Assembly (NCBI RefSeq): GCF_021462265.1
Contig: NZ_JAJONF010000001.1
Coordinates: 434,001-498,000, forward strand
Source of the DNA: Streptomyces shenzhenensis
Lineage (GTDB): Bacteria > Actinomycetota > Actinomycetes > Streptomycetales > Streptomycetaceae
Length of the DNA stretch: 64,000 nt
Reading direction: 5' to 3'
Part shown: in pieces, positions 14,321 to 24,453 of the stretch
How the letters are laid out: the number at the start of each line of letters is the position of its first letter
Position numbering within the stretch: the first letter of the stretch is position 1
Translations under genes and position numbers: made by a program
Notes under the pieces: generated by a model
What the model was told of the DNA's origin: nothing
The model's input: the letters and a program-made list of their open reading frames with translations, nothing else
Databases searched by the model: none

Positions 14321-15739
14321 GTGAGCGAGCAGTCCCGGCGGCCGCGCAGGCCCGCCAAGCCCTACCGCCGTCCTCAGAAGGACCCCGTCCGCATCCTCGC
14401 CTTCGAGGCGCTGCGCGCCGTGGACGAGCGGGACGCGTACGCCAACCTCGTGCTGCCGCCGCTGCTGCGCAAGGCCCGGGAGAAGGGCGACTTCGACGGG
14501 CGGGACGCCGCGCTGGCGACCGAGCTGGTGTACGGGACGCTGCGCCGGCAGGGGACGTACGACGCGATCATCGCCGAGTGCGTCGACCGGCCGCTGCGCG
14601 AGGTGGACCCGCCGGTACTGGACGTGCTCAGCCTGGGTGCGCATCAACTGCTCGGGACCCGTATTCCCAGCCACGCCGCTGTCTCCGCCTCCGTCGAACT
14701 GGCCCGGGTGGTACTGGGCGACGGGCGGGCCAAGTTCGTCAACGCCGTGCTCCGCAAGATCGCGCAGGACGATCTCGACGGCTGGATCGCCAAGGTCGCG
14801 CCGCCCTACGAAGAGGACCCCGAGGATCATCTGGCCGTGGTGCACTCGCACCCGCGGTGGGTCGTCTCCGCGCTCTGGGACTCTCTGGGCGGCGGCCGTG
14901 CGGGGATCGAGGAGCTGCTGGCCGCCGACAACGAGCGGCCCGAGGTGACGCTGGTCGCCCGGCCGGGGCGGGCCACCACCGAGGAGCTCCTTCGTGAGGA
15001 GGCTGCCGTACCGGGGCGCTGGTCGCCGTACGCCGTGCGGCTCGCCGAGGGCGGGGAGCCCGGCGCCATCACGGCCGTGCAGGAGGGCCGGGCGGGTGTG
15101 CAGGACGAGGGCAGCCAGCTGGTCGCCCTCGCGTTTGCGGGCGTGCCGGTCGAGGGTCCCGACGAGAAGTGGCTGGACGGCTGTGCCGGACCCGGCGGCA
15201 AGGCCGCGCTGCTCGCCGCGCTCGCCGCCGAGCGGGGGGCGGTGCTGCTCGCCTCCGAGAAGCAGCCGCACCGGGCCGGGCTGGTCGCGAAGGCGCTGCA
15301 CGGCAACCCGGGGCCGTACCAGGTGATCGCCGCCGACGGCACCCGGCCGCCGTGGCGTGCCGGCAGCTTCGACCGGGTTCTGATGGACGTCCCGTGCACG
15401 GGCCTGGGCGCGCTGCGGCGCCGGCCGGAGGCGCGGTGGCGGCGTCGGCCCGAGGATCTCGAGAACTTCGGTCCGCTGCAGCGTGCGCTGTTGCGTACCG
15501 CCATCGACTCGGTGCGGGTGGGCGGGGTGGTCGGGTACGTGACCTGTTCCCCGCATCTGGCGGAGACGCGGGCGGTGGTCCAGGACGTGCTGAAGCAGCG
15601 GCCGGAGACCGAGCTCGTGGACGCGCGTCCGTGGCTGCCGGGGATGCCGGAGCTGGGGGAGGGGCCGGATGTGCAGCTGTGGCCGCATCTGCACGGCACG
15701 GACGCGATGTATCTGGCACTGATCCGCCGGACCGGCTGA
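14321..15739 (+). CDS. rsmB: 16S rRNA (cytosine-967-C5) methyltransferase
   Basis: SAM-dependent m5C967 methylation of 16S rRNA. 472 aa; GTG 14321 with GGAG about 11 bases upstream. The N-terminal NusB-like RNA-binding domain (about residues 25-155, ILAFEALRAVDERDAYANL) is followed by the Rossmann methyltransferase domain. The SAM loop is CAGPGGKAA (about residue 287) and the two catalytic cysteines are in DVPCTGLGA and GYVTCSP. fmt-rsmB is a very common gene pair. Confidence 0.95.
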   Translation: MSEQSRRPRRPAKPYRRPQKDPVRILAFEALRAVDERDAYANLVLPPLLRKAREKGDFDGRDAALATELVYGTLRRQGTYDAIIAECVDRPLREVDPPVLDVLSLGAHQLLGTRIPSHAAVSASVELARVVLGDGRAKFVNAVLRKIAQDDLDGWIAKVAPPYEEDPEDHLAVVHSHPRWVVSALWDSLGGGRAGIEELLAADNERPEVTLVARPGRATTEELLREEAAVPGRWSPYAVRLAEGGEPGAITAVQEGRAGVQDEGSQLVALAFAGVPVEGPDEKWLDGCAGPGGKAALLAALAAERGAVLLASEKQPHRAGLVAKALHGNPGPYQVIAADGTRPPWRAGSFDRVLMDVPCTGLGALRRRPEARWRRRPEDLENFGPLQRALLRTAIDSVRVGGVVGYVTCSPHLAETRAVVQDVLKQRPETELVDARPWLPGMPELGEGPDVQLWPHLHGTDAMYLALIRRTG

Positions 15740-15886
15740 CGACGAGTGATAAACGGGGGCGAAACGCCTCGAAAGGGGTGCGGAGAACCGTGTGCTCAGC
15801 CCGCACGCACCGGCGCCGCACCCCCGGCCGCAACCACCTCCGAACCCCATTCGGCCCTCCCCGTCGGGGCATGGCACGCTTGGGGC

Positions 15887-16573
15887 ATGGCCGTGCAGAT
15901 CAACCCCAGTATCCTCTCCGCCGACTTCGCCCGCCTCGCGGACGAGGCCAAGGCGGTCGAAGGCGCCGACTGGCTCCACGTCGACGTCATGGACAACCAC
16001 TTCGTCCCCAACCTCACGCTCGGTGTGCCGGTCGTAGAGTCCGTGGCCCGTGCTACGGACACCCCGCTGGACTGTCATCTGATGATCGAGGCCCCCGACC
16101 GGTGGGCGCCCCAGTACGTCGAAGCGGGTGCCTCCTCCGTCACCTTCCACGTGGAGGCGGCGGCCGCCCCGGTCCGGCTCGCTCGTGAGATCCGGGCGAA
16201 GGGCGCCCGCGCCTCCATGGCGCTCAAGCCGGCGACGCCCATCGAGCCCTACGAGGATCTGCTCCCTGAGCTGGACATGCTGCTGATCATGACGGTGGAG
16301 CCGGGCTTCGGCGGTCAGGCGTTCCTCGACATCATGCTGCCCAAGATCCGCCGTACCCGGGAGTTGATCAGCAAGCACGGACTGGAACTGTGGCTCCAGG
16401 TCGACGGTGGAGTTTCCGCGTCGACGATCGAGCGGTGCGCGGACGCCGGAGCCGACGTTTTTGTGGCAGGTTCCGCGGTGTACGGGGCAAACGACCCGGC
16501 AGAGGCGGTACGTGCACTACGCACGCAGGCGGAGACGGCCACCGCCCAGGCATCGTGGGCGTGCGACCACTGA
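15887..16573 (+). CDS. rpe: Ribulose-phosphate 3-epimerase
   Basis: Interconverts ribulose-5-phosphate and xylulose-5-phosphate in the pentose phosphate pathway. 228 aa, a standard TIM barrel. Family signatures: [13 protein letters not shown] at the N-terminus, [16 protein letters not shown] (metal-binding His and Asp), [15 protein letters not shown] and VDGGV. The start is ATG 15887; an open frame to 15746 is not conserved in character. It lies 147 bp after rsmB. Confidence 0.96.
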   Translation: MAVQINPSILSADFARLADEAKAVEGADWLHVDVMDNHFVPNLTLGVPVVESVARATDTPLDCHLMIEAPDRWAPQYVEAGASSVTFHVEAAAAPVRLAREIRAKGARASMALKPATPIEPYEDLLPELDMLLIMTVEPGFGGQAFLDIMLPKIRRTRELISKHGLELWLQVDGGVSASTIERCADAGADVFVAGSAVYGANDPAEAVRALRTQAETATAQASWACDH

Positions 16574-16675
16574 GGTACGGGAACGTGAACGGCTTCGATC
16601 AGGGCTGATCAAGTGCGCCGGATCTGCAAGGATGAACGGCGTATCCAGAGTGTGAACAGCAGTGAGGAGATGGCC

Positions 16676-17695
16676 GTGTCGGGTATGTCGGCGGGCCGGT
16701 CAGCCGTGCGGATGGGACCCGCAGAGCTGGTGCAGGCGGCGGCCATGGCCCGCCGCTTCTATCTCGAAGGCAAGTCCAAGATCCAGATCGCTGAGGAGTT
16801 CGGCGTCAGCCGCTTCAAAGTGGCCCGGGTACTGGAGACTGCCCTCGAAAGGGATCTCGTACGCATCGAGATCCGCGTACCGGCCGAACTGGACGCCGAG
16901 CGCTCGGACGCGCTCCGCGCCCGCTACGGCCTGAGGCATGCCGTGGTGGTCGAGTCCCCGGCCGAGGCGGAGGAGACCCCCGACCCCGAGAACCTCGGCG
17001 AGGTCGGCGCGGACCTGCTCGGCGAACTCGTCAACGAGGGGGACGTGCTGGGCCTCGCCTGGGGCCGCTCCACCATCCACATGGCGGCCGCGCTCGACCG
17101 GCTGCCGCCGTGCACGGTGGTGCAGCTGACCGGCGTGTACGACGCCGGGACCTCCGAGCGCGGCTCGGTCGAGGCCGTACGGCGAGCCGCCCAGGTGTCC
17201 GGCGGCGACGCCCACCCCATCTACGCGCCGATGCTGCTGCCCGACGCGGCCACCGCGGCCGCGCTGCGCAACCAGACGGGGATCGCCCGGGCCTTCGAGT
17301 ACTTCGACAAGGTCACGGTCGCCTGTGTCTCCATCGGTTCCTGGGAGCCCGGTATCTCCACGGTGCACGACATGCTCAGCGACGAGGAGCGCGCGCACTA
17401 CGCCACGCTGGGGGTCGCCGCCGAGATGGCCGCGCACCTCTTCGACGCCGAGGGCCGCCGGGTCGGACGGGACCTGGGGGAACGCTGCATCACGGTCAAG
17501 GCCGACCAGTTGCGCCGTATCCCCGAGGTCGTCGCCATCGCGGGCGGGCAGCGCAAGGCGGCCGCGATCGACGCGGTGCTGCGGTCGGGGCTGGTCACCA
17601 GCCTCGTCACCGACACCTCGGCCGCCGACTACCTGATGACGGCGGGCACCACTCCCAAGCCCGCGCTGAACCGCGCGGACCCGGACGGCCTCTGA
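16676..17695 (+). CDS. SorC/DeoR-type sugar-binding transcriptional regulator
   Basis: N-terminal HTH (ARRFYLEGKSKIQIAEEFGVSRFKVARVL in overlapping parts, about residues 24-52) followed by a SorC-type sugar-phosphate-binding effector domain (GRSTIHMAAALDRLPPCTVVQLTG, about residues 126-149). Such proteins usually sense a phosphorylated sugar. The best ribosome binding site, GAGGAG six bases upstream, favours GTG 16676 (339 aa); upstream alternatives GTG 16652 and ATG 16670 would add 8 or 2 residues and may be used in other annotations. It lies 102 bp after rpe, so a pentose phosphate ligand is plausible, but that is inference. Confidence 0.88.
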   Translation: MSGMSAGRSAVRMGPAELVQAAAMARRFYLEGKSKIQIAEEFGVSRFKVARVLETALERDLVRIEIRVPAELDAERSDALRARYGLRHAVVVESPAEAEETPDPENLGEVGADLLGELVNEGDVLGLAWGRSTIHMAAALDRLPPCTVVQLTGVYDAGTSERGSVEAVRRAAQVSGGDAHPIYAPMLLPDAATAAALRNQTGIARAFEYFDKVTVACVSIGSWEPGISTVHDMLSDEERAHYATLGVAAEMAAHLFDAEGRRVGRDLGERCITVKADQLRRIPEVVAIAGGQRKAAAIDAVLRSGLVTSLVTDTSAADYLMTAGTTPKPALNRADPDGL

Positions 17696-17710
17696 CCGCG
17701 ACCGCCGGGG

Positions 17711-17746
17711 CGCCGCGGCAGCCGGGGTGACAACGCTGCCGCGGCG
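17711..17746. terminator. Bidirectional terminator between convergent regulators
   Basis: Perfect 12-bp stem CGCCGCGGCAGC (17711-17722) and its complement (17735-17746) with a 12-nt loop. It lies between the 3' ends of the SorC-type gene and the TetR gene. Confidence 0.8.
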
Positions 17747-17774
17747 GACCGGCGGACCCTGCGGCAAAGGGCTC

Positions 17775-18365
17775 TCAGGACCCGGTCGGCAGTGCCGCGT
17801 CGATCAGGACGGCGGCCGCCTCGCGGGCGACCGCGCCCGCCGAAGGGTCGCGGTCCATCCGCGCGGACACCCCGCCCCCGTCGTACAGCAGGTGCAGCCG
17901 GCGGGCGAGGCCCTCGGGATCCGGGGCGCCGGCGTCCCGGGCGAGGTCGGTGAACAGGGCCCGGATCCAGGCACGAGCGGCGTCGGAGGCCTCCTCGATG
18001 GCGCTGCCGTGCTTGGCCTCGGCGCTGGCCGCCACGAAGGCGCACCCGTGGTAGCTCTGCTCGGTGAAGAGCTCGGCCTGCGCGCCGAAGACGGCCAGCA
18101 GCCGGTCCCGTGGGGTGTCGGCGCCCTCGACAGCGCGCAGCAGCCGCTCGGTCACCCGGGCGTGCCGGGAGTCGAGGTAGGCGCGGATGAGTTGTTCCTT
18201 GCCGCCGAAGGTGTTGTACAGCGAGGCCTTGGCGACCCCGGCGCGCTCGATGATCCGGTCGATGCCGACCGTCTGCACGCCCTCCGCGTAGAACAGCTCG
18301 TTCGCCGCCGCGAGCAGCCGCTCCCGGGCCGTAGGGGCCTTGGCGGCGGTCAACGTCTTCGTCAT
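17775..18365 (-). CDS. TetR family transcriptional regulator
   Basis: 196 aa. HTH at about residues 37-56 (IIERAGVAKASLYNTFGGKEQL) in a standard TetR N-terminal domain; the C-terminal ligand domain resembles TetR_C of the YcdC/AcrR type (LFTEQSYHGCAFVAA). ATG 18365 is preceded by GGAAGG at good spacing; a GTG nine bases earlier is too close to it. The MFS gene lies just upstream on the same strand, 68 bp away, and AGACC-N-GTCT palindromes occur before both genes. A repressor of the transporter, and of itself, is the simplest reading. Confidence 0.9.
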   Translation of the reverse strand: MTKTLTAAKAPTARERLLAAANELFYAEGVQTVGIDRIIERAGVAKASLYNTFGGKEQLIRAYLDSRHARVTERLLRAVEGADTPRDRLLAVFGAQAELFTEQSYHGCAFVAASAEAKHGSAIEEASDAARAWIRALFTDLARDAGAPDPEGLARRLHLLYDGGGVSARMDRDPSAGAVAREAAAVLIDAALPTGS

Positions 18366-18403
18366 GCCACTCACCTTCCCGACATCTTCAGTCTACGGCT
18401 GAC

Positions 18404-18415
18404 CAGACCGGTCTA
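18404..18415. promoter_or_regulatory. Putative TetR operator ahead of the tetR gene
   Basis: AGACCGGTCT, a perfect 10-bp palindrome, sits about 40 bp upstream of the tetR start. A matching AGACCTGTCT lies upstream of the MFS gene at 19800-19809. Confidence 0.5.
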
Positions 18416-18433
18416 CTCAGGCTCCTCTGCCCG

Positions 18434-19741
18434 TCATCGCGCCTGTGTGACGGGCTCTTCCTGCTCCGTGCGGACCGGGACCGTCTGCGGGCCGCCGGAG
18501 GTCACCATCACGCCGGGCCCGGTCTGCGGCCTGCCGCGCAGCAGCAGGGCGGCCAGGGCCAGCAGTGCCAGGGCGATGACCACCGCGCCGTACTCCTCGG
18601 AGGTCGGGACCAGTCCGCCCCCGTGCACCACCAGCGCGCCGGCGGCGACTGCGGGGACGCCCATGCCGAGGTAGGCGACCATGAACAGCAGGGACAGCAC
18701 GCCCGAGCTCTCGTGGGGCCTGGTCAGCGGCAGCACGGTGCGGATGCCGCCCTGGAAGCCGCTGCCGAAGCCGACACCGGCGACGGCCGTGCCGAGGAAG
18801 AACAGCGCCGGTGCGCTCAGGTCCACGGCCACCAGGGTCAGGGCCACCCCGGCGACGAGTGCGCCGATGCCGGTGTACATCACGGTCGTGGCCCGGGACT
18901 GGCGCAGGGCGAGGACCGAGGCGGCCGAGACGACCGCGAGGACGAAGAGGCCGAGGCCGCCCCAGACCGCGGAGGTGGAGCCGACCAGGGTGCGGATCAG
19001 GGCGGGGCCGAGCGAGCCGTAGAACCCGGCGAGCGCCCAGACGGCGAAGATGACGGGTGCCGCGGAGAGGGCCGCGCCACGGACCGTGCGGGGCAGCCGG
19101 ATCTCGGGGACCAGGCTGGCCAGGGCGCCCGGCTCCTTGGTGACGGTCTCGTCGATCAGGGCGACGGCGACCGCCTGGGCCGCGAACACTGCCAGCAGGC
19201 CGAGGTAGACGGTGTGGGTCGGCGCGGGCAGGTACTGCACCACGAAGCCGCTGACCAGCGAGCCCGTCGCGGTGCCGAGACCGGGGGCGAAGGCGTTCGC
19301 CACGGTGCCGCGGGAGCGGTTGAGGTCCATCATCGCGGCGCCGACCGCGCCGAGCGCGGCGCCGGTCGACAGGCCCTGGACGACGCGGGCGACGAGGAGT
19401 TCGCCGACGCCTCCGGCGGTGGAGAACAGCAGCATCGCGGCGGCCTGGGCGGCGATCGCGGTGATCAGGACCGGGCGGCGGCCGACGTGGTCGGACAGCT
19501 TGCCGAGGACCAGCAGGCCGGAGAGGACGGCGATCGCGTAGACGCCGAAGACGACCGTGGTGGTGATCGAGGTGAAGCCCCATTCGGCCTGGTAGGTCGC
19601 GTAGAGCGGGGTGGGCGCGCTGGAGGCGGCGAGGAAGGAGACGATGACGGAGGCGAGCAGGTAGAACGCCGCGCGCGGCGGGATCGGCCTGCGTGATGCC
19701 CTGGTGCGCTCGGTCCGCTCGTGTGGTGCGGGGTGGTTCAT
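18434..19741 (-). CDS. MFS transporter (drug-efflux type)
   Basis: 435 aa, a 12-helix major facilitator protein. Helix 1 begins near residue 22 (AAFYLLASVIVSFLAASSAPTPLYATYQ in parts) and the loop 2-3 motif A, GKLSDHVGRRP, lies near residue 80. ATG 19741 is preceded by AAGGA at 7-bp spacing; the open frame to 19834 has no conserved features. It likely exports a small toxic compound under control of the adjacent TetR protein. The substrate cannot be read from sequence. Confidence 0.88.
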   Translation of the reverse strand: MNHPAPHERTERTRASRRPIPPRAAFYLLASVIVSFLAASSAPTPLYATYQAEWGFTSITTTVVFGVYAIAVLSGLLVLGKLSDHVGRRPVLITAIAAQAAAMLLFSTAGGVGELLVARVVQGLSTGAALGAVGAAMMDLNRSRGTVANAFAPGLGTATGSLVSGFVVQYLPAPTHTVYLGLLAVFAAQAVAVALIDETVTKEPGALASLVPEIRLPRTVRGAALSAAPVIFAVWALAGFYGSLGPALIRTLVGSTSAVWGGLGLFVLAVVSAASVLALRQSRATTVMYTGIGALVAGVALTLVAVDLSAPALFFLGTAVAGVGFGSGFQGGIRTVLPLTRPHESSGVLSLLFMVAYLGMGVPAVAAGALVVHGGGLVPTSEEYGAVVIALALLALAALLLRGRPQTGPGVMVTSGGPQTVPVRTEQEEPVTQAR

Positions 19742-19798
19742 CGGAGATCCTTCGCGGGGACGGGGCCGAAGACCGTCGGTTCGGAGGTCCTTGGTGAG

Positions 19799-19849
19799 TA
19801 GACCTGTCTGTCTACCTTGCCTGCTCAACCCCATGGACAGGTCTGTCTA
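19799..19849. promoter_or_regulatory. Putative TetR operator pair upstream of the MFS gene
   Basis: TAGACCTGTCTGTCTA (19799-19814) contains TAGAC and GTCTA as inverted arms. A related word, GACAGGTCTGTCTA, lies at 19836-19849. Both lie 58-108 bp upstream of the MFS start and resemble the AGACCGGTCT palindrome before the tetR gene. Confidence 0.5.
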
Positions 19850-20002
19850 TTCCGGCGGGCGAAGGTTTCTTCGGGAGTTCCGCGCACTCGGACGGCGCCC
19901 GCGTACGGAAGGCACGGCGGTAACCGTGTGGAGCGTCTTCATCGACTGGCCGCCGCGACCCCGAGGATGTGTACTGTGTGCCGATCACAACGGGAGGACG
20001 CG

Positions 20003-20968
20003 TTGACCACTGAACCCCAGTCCGTGCCGGGAGCCGAACCGCAGCCGGTGCTCGGTCCGTTGACCACCGCCGCGATTTTCCTGGTGCTCACCGTCCGTCC
20101 CGGCGGCGAGCAGACGGCGCGGGAGGTGCTGGGCGATCTCCGCGCGCTGGAGCGCAGTTTCGGGTTCGGCGCCCCGGAGGCCGCGCTGAGCGTCGTGGCC
20201 GGGGTCGGCTCCGCCGCCTGGGACCGCCTGTTCGACCACCCCCGCCCGGCGGACCTGCGCCCCTTCCGGCCGCTGGAGGGCCCCCGGCACACCGCGGTCG
20301 CCACCCCCGGCGACCTCCTGCTGCACATCCGGGCCACCCGCTTCGACCTGTGCTTCGGGCTCGCCGCCGAGATCATGCACCGGCTGCGCGACGCGGTGAC
20401 CGTCGAGGACGAGGTGCAGGGCTTCAAGTACCTCGACGCCCGCGACCTGCTGGGCTTCGTCGACGGCACCGAGAACCCGGTGGGCGCCGCCGCCCGCCGG
20501 GCCGTCCTGATCGGCGGGGAGGATCCCGGCCATGCCGGCGGCAGCTACGTGGTCGTACAGAAGTACGTCCACGACCTCGACGCCTGGAACGCGCTGCCCG
20601 TCGAGGCGCAGGAGCGGATCATCGGGCGTACGAAGACCACCAACCTCGAACTGGCGGCGCCTGCCTCCCACGTGGACCTGAACACGATCACCGGACCCGA
20701 CGGCGAGGAACAGCAGATCCTGCGGGACAACATGCCGTTCGGCAGCCCCGGCGGCGGCGAGTTCGGCACCTACTTCATCGGGTACGCCCGGACACCGGAC
20801 GTCATCGAGCACATGCTGCGCAACATGTTCCTCGGCACCCCGGACGCCACCCACGACCGGATCCTCGACTTCTCCACCGCGCTCACCGGCACGCTCTTCT
20901 TCGTGCCCTCCGACGACTTCCTGGACGACCTGCCCGCGCTTCCCGAAGCCGGCGAGCGGGCACGGTGA
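20003..20968 (+). CDS. Dye-decolorizing (DyP-type) heme peroxidase
   Basis: H2O2-dependent heme peroxidase of broad substrate range. 321 aa. The start is TTG 20003, with GGGAGG five bases upstream; an open frame back to 19817 has no ribosome binding site and overlaps the MFS promoter. The hallmark GFVDGTENP (catalytic Asp on the distal heme side) is near residue 152. The C-terminal segment GTYFIGYARTPDVIEHML is typical. There is no signal peptide, so it is probably cytoplasmic (B-type-like), possibly loaded into an encapsulin elsewhere; no encapsulin gene is adjacent. Confidence 0.92.
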   Translation: MTTEPQSVPGAEPQPVLGPLTTAAIFLVLTVRPGGEQTAREVLGDLRALERSFGFGAPEAALSVVAGVGSAAWDRLFDHPRPADLRPFRPLEGPRHTAVATPGDLLLHIRATRFDLCFGLAAEIMHRLRDAVTVEDEVQGFKYLDARDLLGFVDGTENPVGAAARRAVLIGGEDPGHAGGSYVVVQKYVHDLDAWNALPVEAQERIIGRTKTTNLELAAPASHVDLNTITGPDGEEQQILRDNMPFGSPGGGEFGTYFIGYARTPDVIEHMLRNMFLGTPDATHDRILDFSTALTGTLFFVPSDDFLDDLPALPEAGERAR

Positions 20969-22688
<1,720 letters not shown>

Positions 22689-22844
22689 GCGCCGCTGTCC
22701 GGTGCGGGTCCGGCGCGGCCTGTCGCGCGGTTCCCCGGGCTTGTCGGGGCGCCGCCCGCTCCTGGGCGGCCTCGGGCTCGTGTTCTACTTCGTGTACGGC
22801 CAGCGCCGGTCCCGTCCTGCACGACCTGAGAGCTGAACAACCCC

Positions 22845-23297
22845 TTGCTGAACGATCTCGACGAACGCATCGTGCACGCCCTCGCCGAGGACGCCCGCCG
22901 CTCCTACGCGGACATCGGGCAACTGGTCGGCCTGTCCGCGCCTGCCGTCAAACGGCGCGTGGACCGGCTGCGCGCCACCGGGGCGATCACCGGATTCACC
23001 GTACGGGTCGATCCGGCGGCCCTCGGCTGGAAGACGGAGGGGTTCGTCGAGATCTACTGCCGGCGCAACACGTCGCCCGAGACCATCCAGCGGGGGCTGG
23101 AGCGCTACCAGGAGGTGGTGGCCGCGTCGACCGTCACCGGGGAGGCCGATGCGGTCGTGCAGGTCTTCGCGTCGGACATGCGGCACTTCGAGAGGGTGCT
23201 GGAGCGGATCGCGGGGGAGCCGTTCGTGGAGCGGACCAAGTCGGTGCTGGTGCTGTCGCCCCTGCTGAGGAGGTTCTCCTCGGGGGCGCCGGGGTGA
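22845..23297 (+). CDS. Lrp/AsnC family transcriptional regulator
   Basis: 150 aa. The N-terminal AsnC-type HTH (ADIGQLVGLSAPAVKRRVDRL, about residues 21-41) is followed by the RAM ligand-binding domain (ASTVTGEADAVVQVFASDM, about residues 97-115). The start is TTG 22845; GAGAG lies about 11 bases upstream, so initiation is weakly supported. Such regulators sense amino acids; the target genes are not evident. Confidence 0.9.
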   Translation: MLNDLDERIVHALAEDARRSYADIGQLVGLSAPAVKRRVDRLRATGAITGFTVRVDPAALGWKTEGFVEIYCRRNTSPETIQRGLERYQEVVAASTVTGEADAVVQVFASDMRHFERVLERIAGEPFVERTKSVLVLSPLLRRFSSGAPG

Positions 23298-23349
23298 GAG
23301 CGGGGGAGAGGCCGGTGGCGCGGTGGTGCGCCGGGTGCGGCTGATTCGT

Positions 23350-23430
23350 GGCTGGTCGCGCAGTTCCCCGCGCCCCTTCAGGGCGCGGTACCACCGCGGG
23401 CCAAGCGGCGCGGGGAACCGCGCGAACAAC
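23350..23430. repeat. Streptomyces dispersed intergenic palindrome (GCGCAGTTCCCCGCGCC family)
   Basis: The word CGCGCAGTTCCCCGCGCC near 23356-23373 is mirrored by GGCGCGGGGAACCGCGCG near 23408-23425, forming long imperfect inverted arms around CTTCAGGGCG. A partial relative, TGTCGCGCGGTTCCCCGGGC, lies at about 22720. I recall this as a common intergenic element of Streptomyces genomes; it may act as a terminator between the convergent AsnC and GntR genes. Confidence 0.65.
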
Positions 23431-23476
23431 CCCCACCGGCCCGCATCCGGCCCACCACCGCACCCCCCGGTCACCT

Positions 23477-24217
23477 CTACTCGGCGGTCTTCCTCGCCAA
23501 CGCGTTGTTCCCGATGGAGTTGTGCACACTGAAGCTCACCGCGTCCGACCGGTAGCGGTCGTCGGACCACTCCACCGGCCGCCCCTCCCGCGTCGTCGTC
23601 ACCCGCCGCACCCGCAGCAGCGGGCTCGTCCGGCGGATGCCGAGCAGCTCGGCATCCTGTGCCCCCGCCGCCACCGCGTCTATGACGTGCTCGCCGTACG
23701 CGAAGACCAACCCCTTGTCCTCGTACAGGCGTTGTGTGACCGAGGGGCACTGCGGCTCTATCGCCTCCACCACCGCGGAGATCCAGTCCGCGTACACCGT
23801 GCGCTCCAGCAACACCGGTTCGCCGTCCAGCCCGCGTACCCGCAGTACATGCAACACGGGCGTGCCGGTGCCGAGTTGGAGGCGAACGGCGTCCTCCTGG
23901 GTAGCCGCCCGGTACCCCTGGGAGACCACCTGCCCCGTCGCCTCACGGCCCATCGCCCTCGCCCACTGCGCGAAGCTGCGCAGTTCCGCGAAGCTCTGGC
24001 TGCGGCGGCTGGCCAGCACCACTCGGCGGGCGCCCTGGCGGGAGCCGATCAGCCCCTCGGCGGTGAGCGCGGCGACCGCCTGGCGGACCGTGCCGCGGGA
24101 GACGCCGTACTCCGCGGCGAGTTGCGTCTCCGAGGGCAGCCGACTGCCGACGGTGTACTCCTCGCGGTCGATGGCGCGCCGCAGTTCGTCGGCGATCTCC
24201 TCGTGTCGCGCCGTCAT
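23477..24217 (-). CDS. GntR family regulator with UTRA domain (HutC/PhnF subfamily)
   Basis: 246 aa. Winged HTH at the N-terminus (SETQLAAEYGVSRGTVRQAV, about residues 29-48), then a UTRA effector domain (about 75-235; LQLGTGTPVLHVLRVRGLDGEPVLLER in parts). ATG 24217 has AGGGGA at good spacing. It is divergent from the ABC importer operon, and a perfect 7-bp inverted repeat (24381-24398) sits between them, so it probably represses that operon until its ligand arrives. PhnR in the 2-aminoethylphosphonate system has the same domain build and relative placement. Confidence 0.9.
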   Translation of the reverse strand: MTARHEEIADELRRAIDREEYTVGSRLPSETQLAAEYGVSRGTVRQAVAALTAEGLIGSRQGARRVVLASRRSQSFAELRSFAQWARAMGREATGQVVSQGYRAATQEDAVRLQLGTGTPVLHVLRVRGLDGEPVLLERTVYADWISAVVEAIEPQCPSVTQRLYEDKGLVFAYGEHVIDAVAAGAQDAELLGIRRTSPLLRVRRVTTTREGRPVEWSDDRYRSDAVSFSVHNSIGNNALARKTAE

Positions 24218-24380
24218 GCTTCCCCTCTGAGTAGGCCGCTGTGCACAGCGTGACCAGCCTAATCGACGTCCCCGGCGGTTTCGTGCCAGCTCCGAACCGG
24301 CCAGGACTGTGCAGGGAATTGGGGTTCAGGATTTATGCGGCGTTCACGTTGCCGACACCCACGCCGGGCGTACTGGGGCC

Positions 24381-24398
24381 AACTTGTTCAGACAAGTT
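24381..24398. promoter_or_regulatory. Probable operator for the GntR-UTRA regulator
   Basis: Perfect inverted repeat AACTTGT-TCAG-ACAAGTT in the divergent promoter region, 56 bp upstream of the substrate-binding protein start and 164 bp from the regulator start. It stands out as an AT-rich palindrome in GC-rich surroundings. Confidence 0.65.
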
Positions 24399-24453
24399 TA
24401 CTCGGCGCCGTCCACGGCGCCACTCACCCTCGTGTGTACTCCCTGGAGAGACC

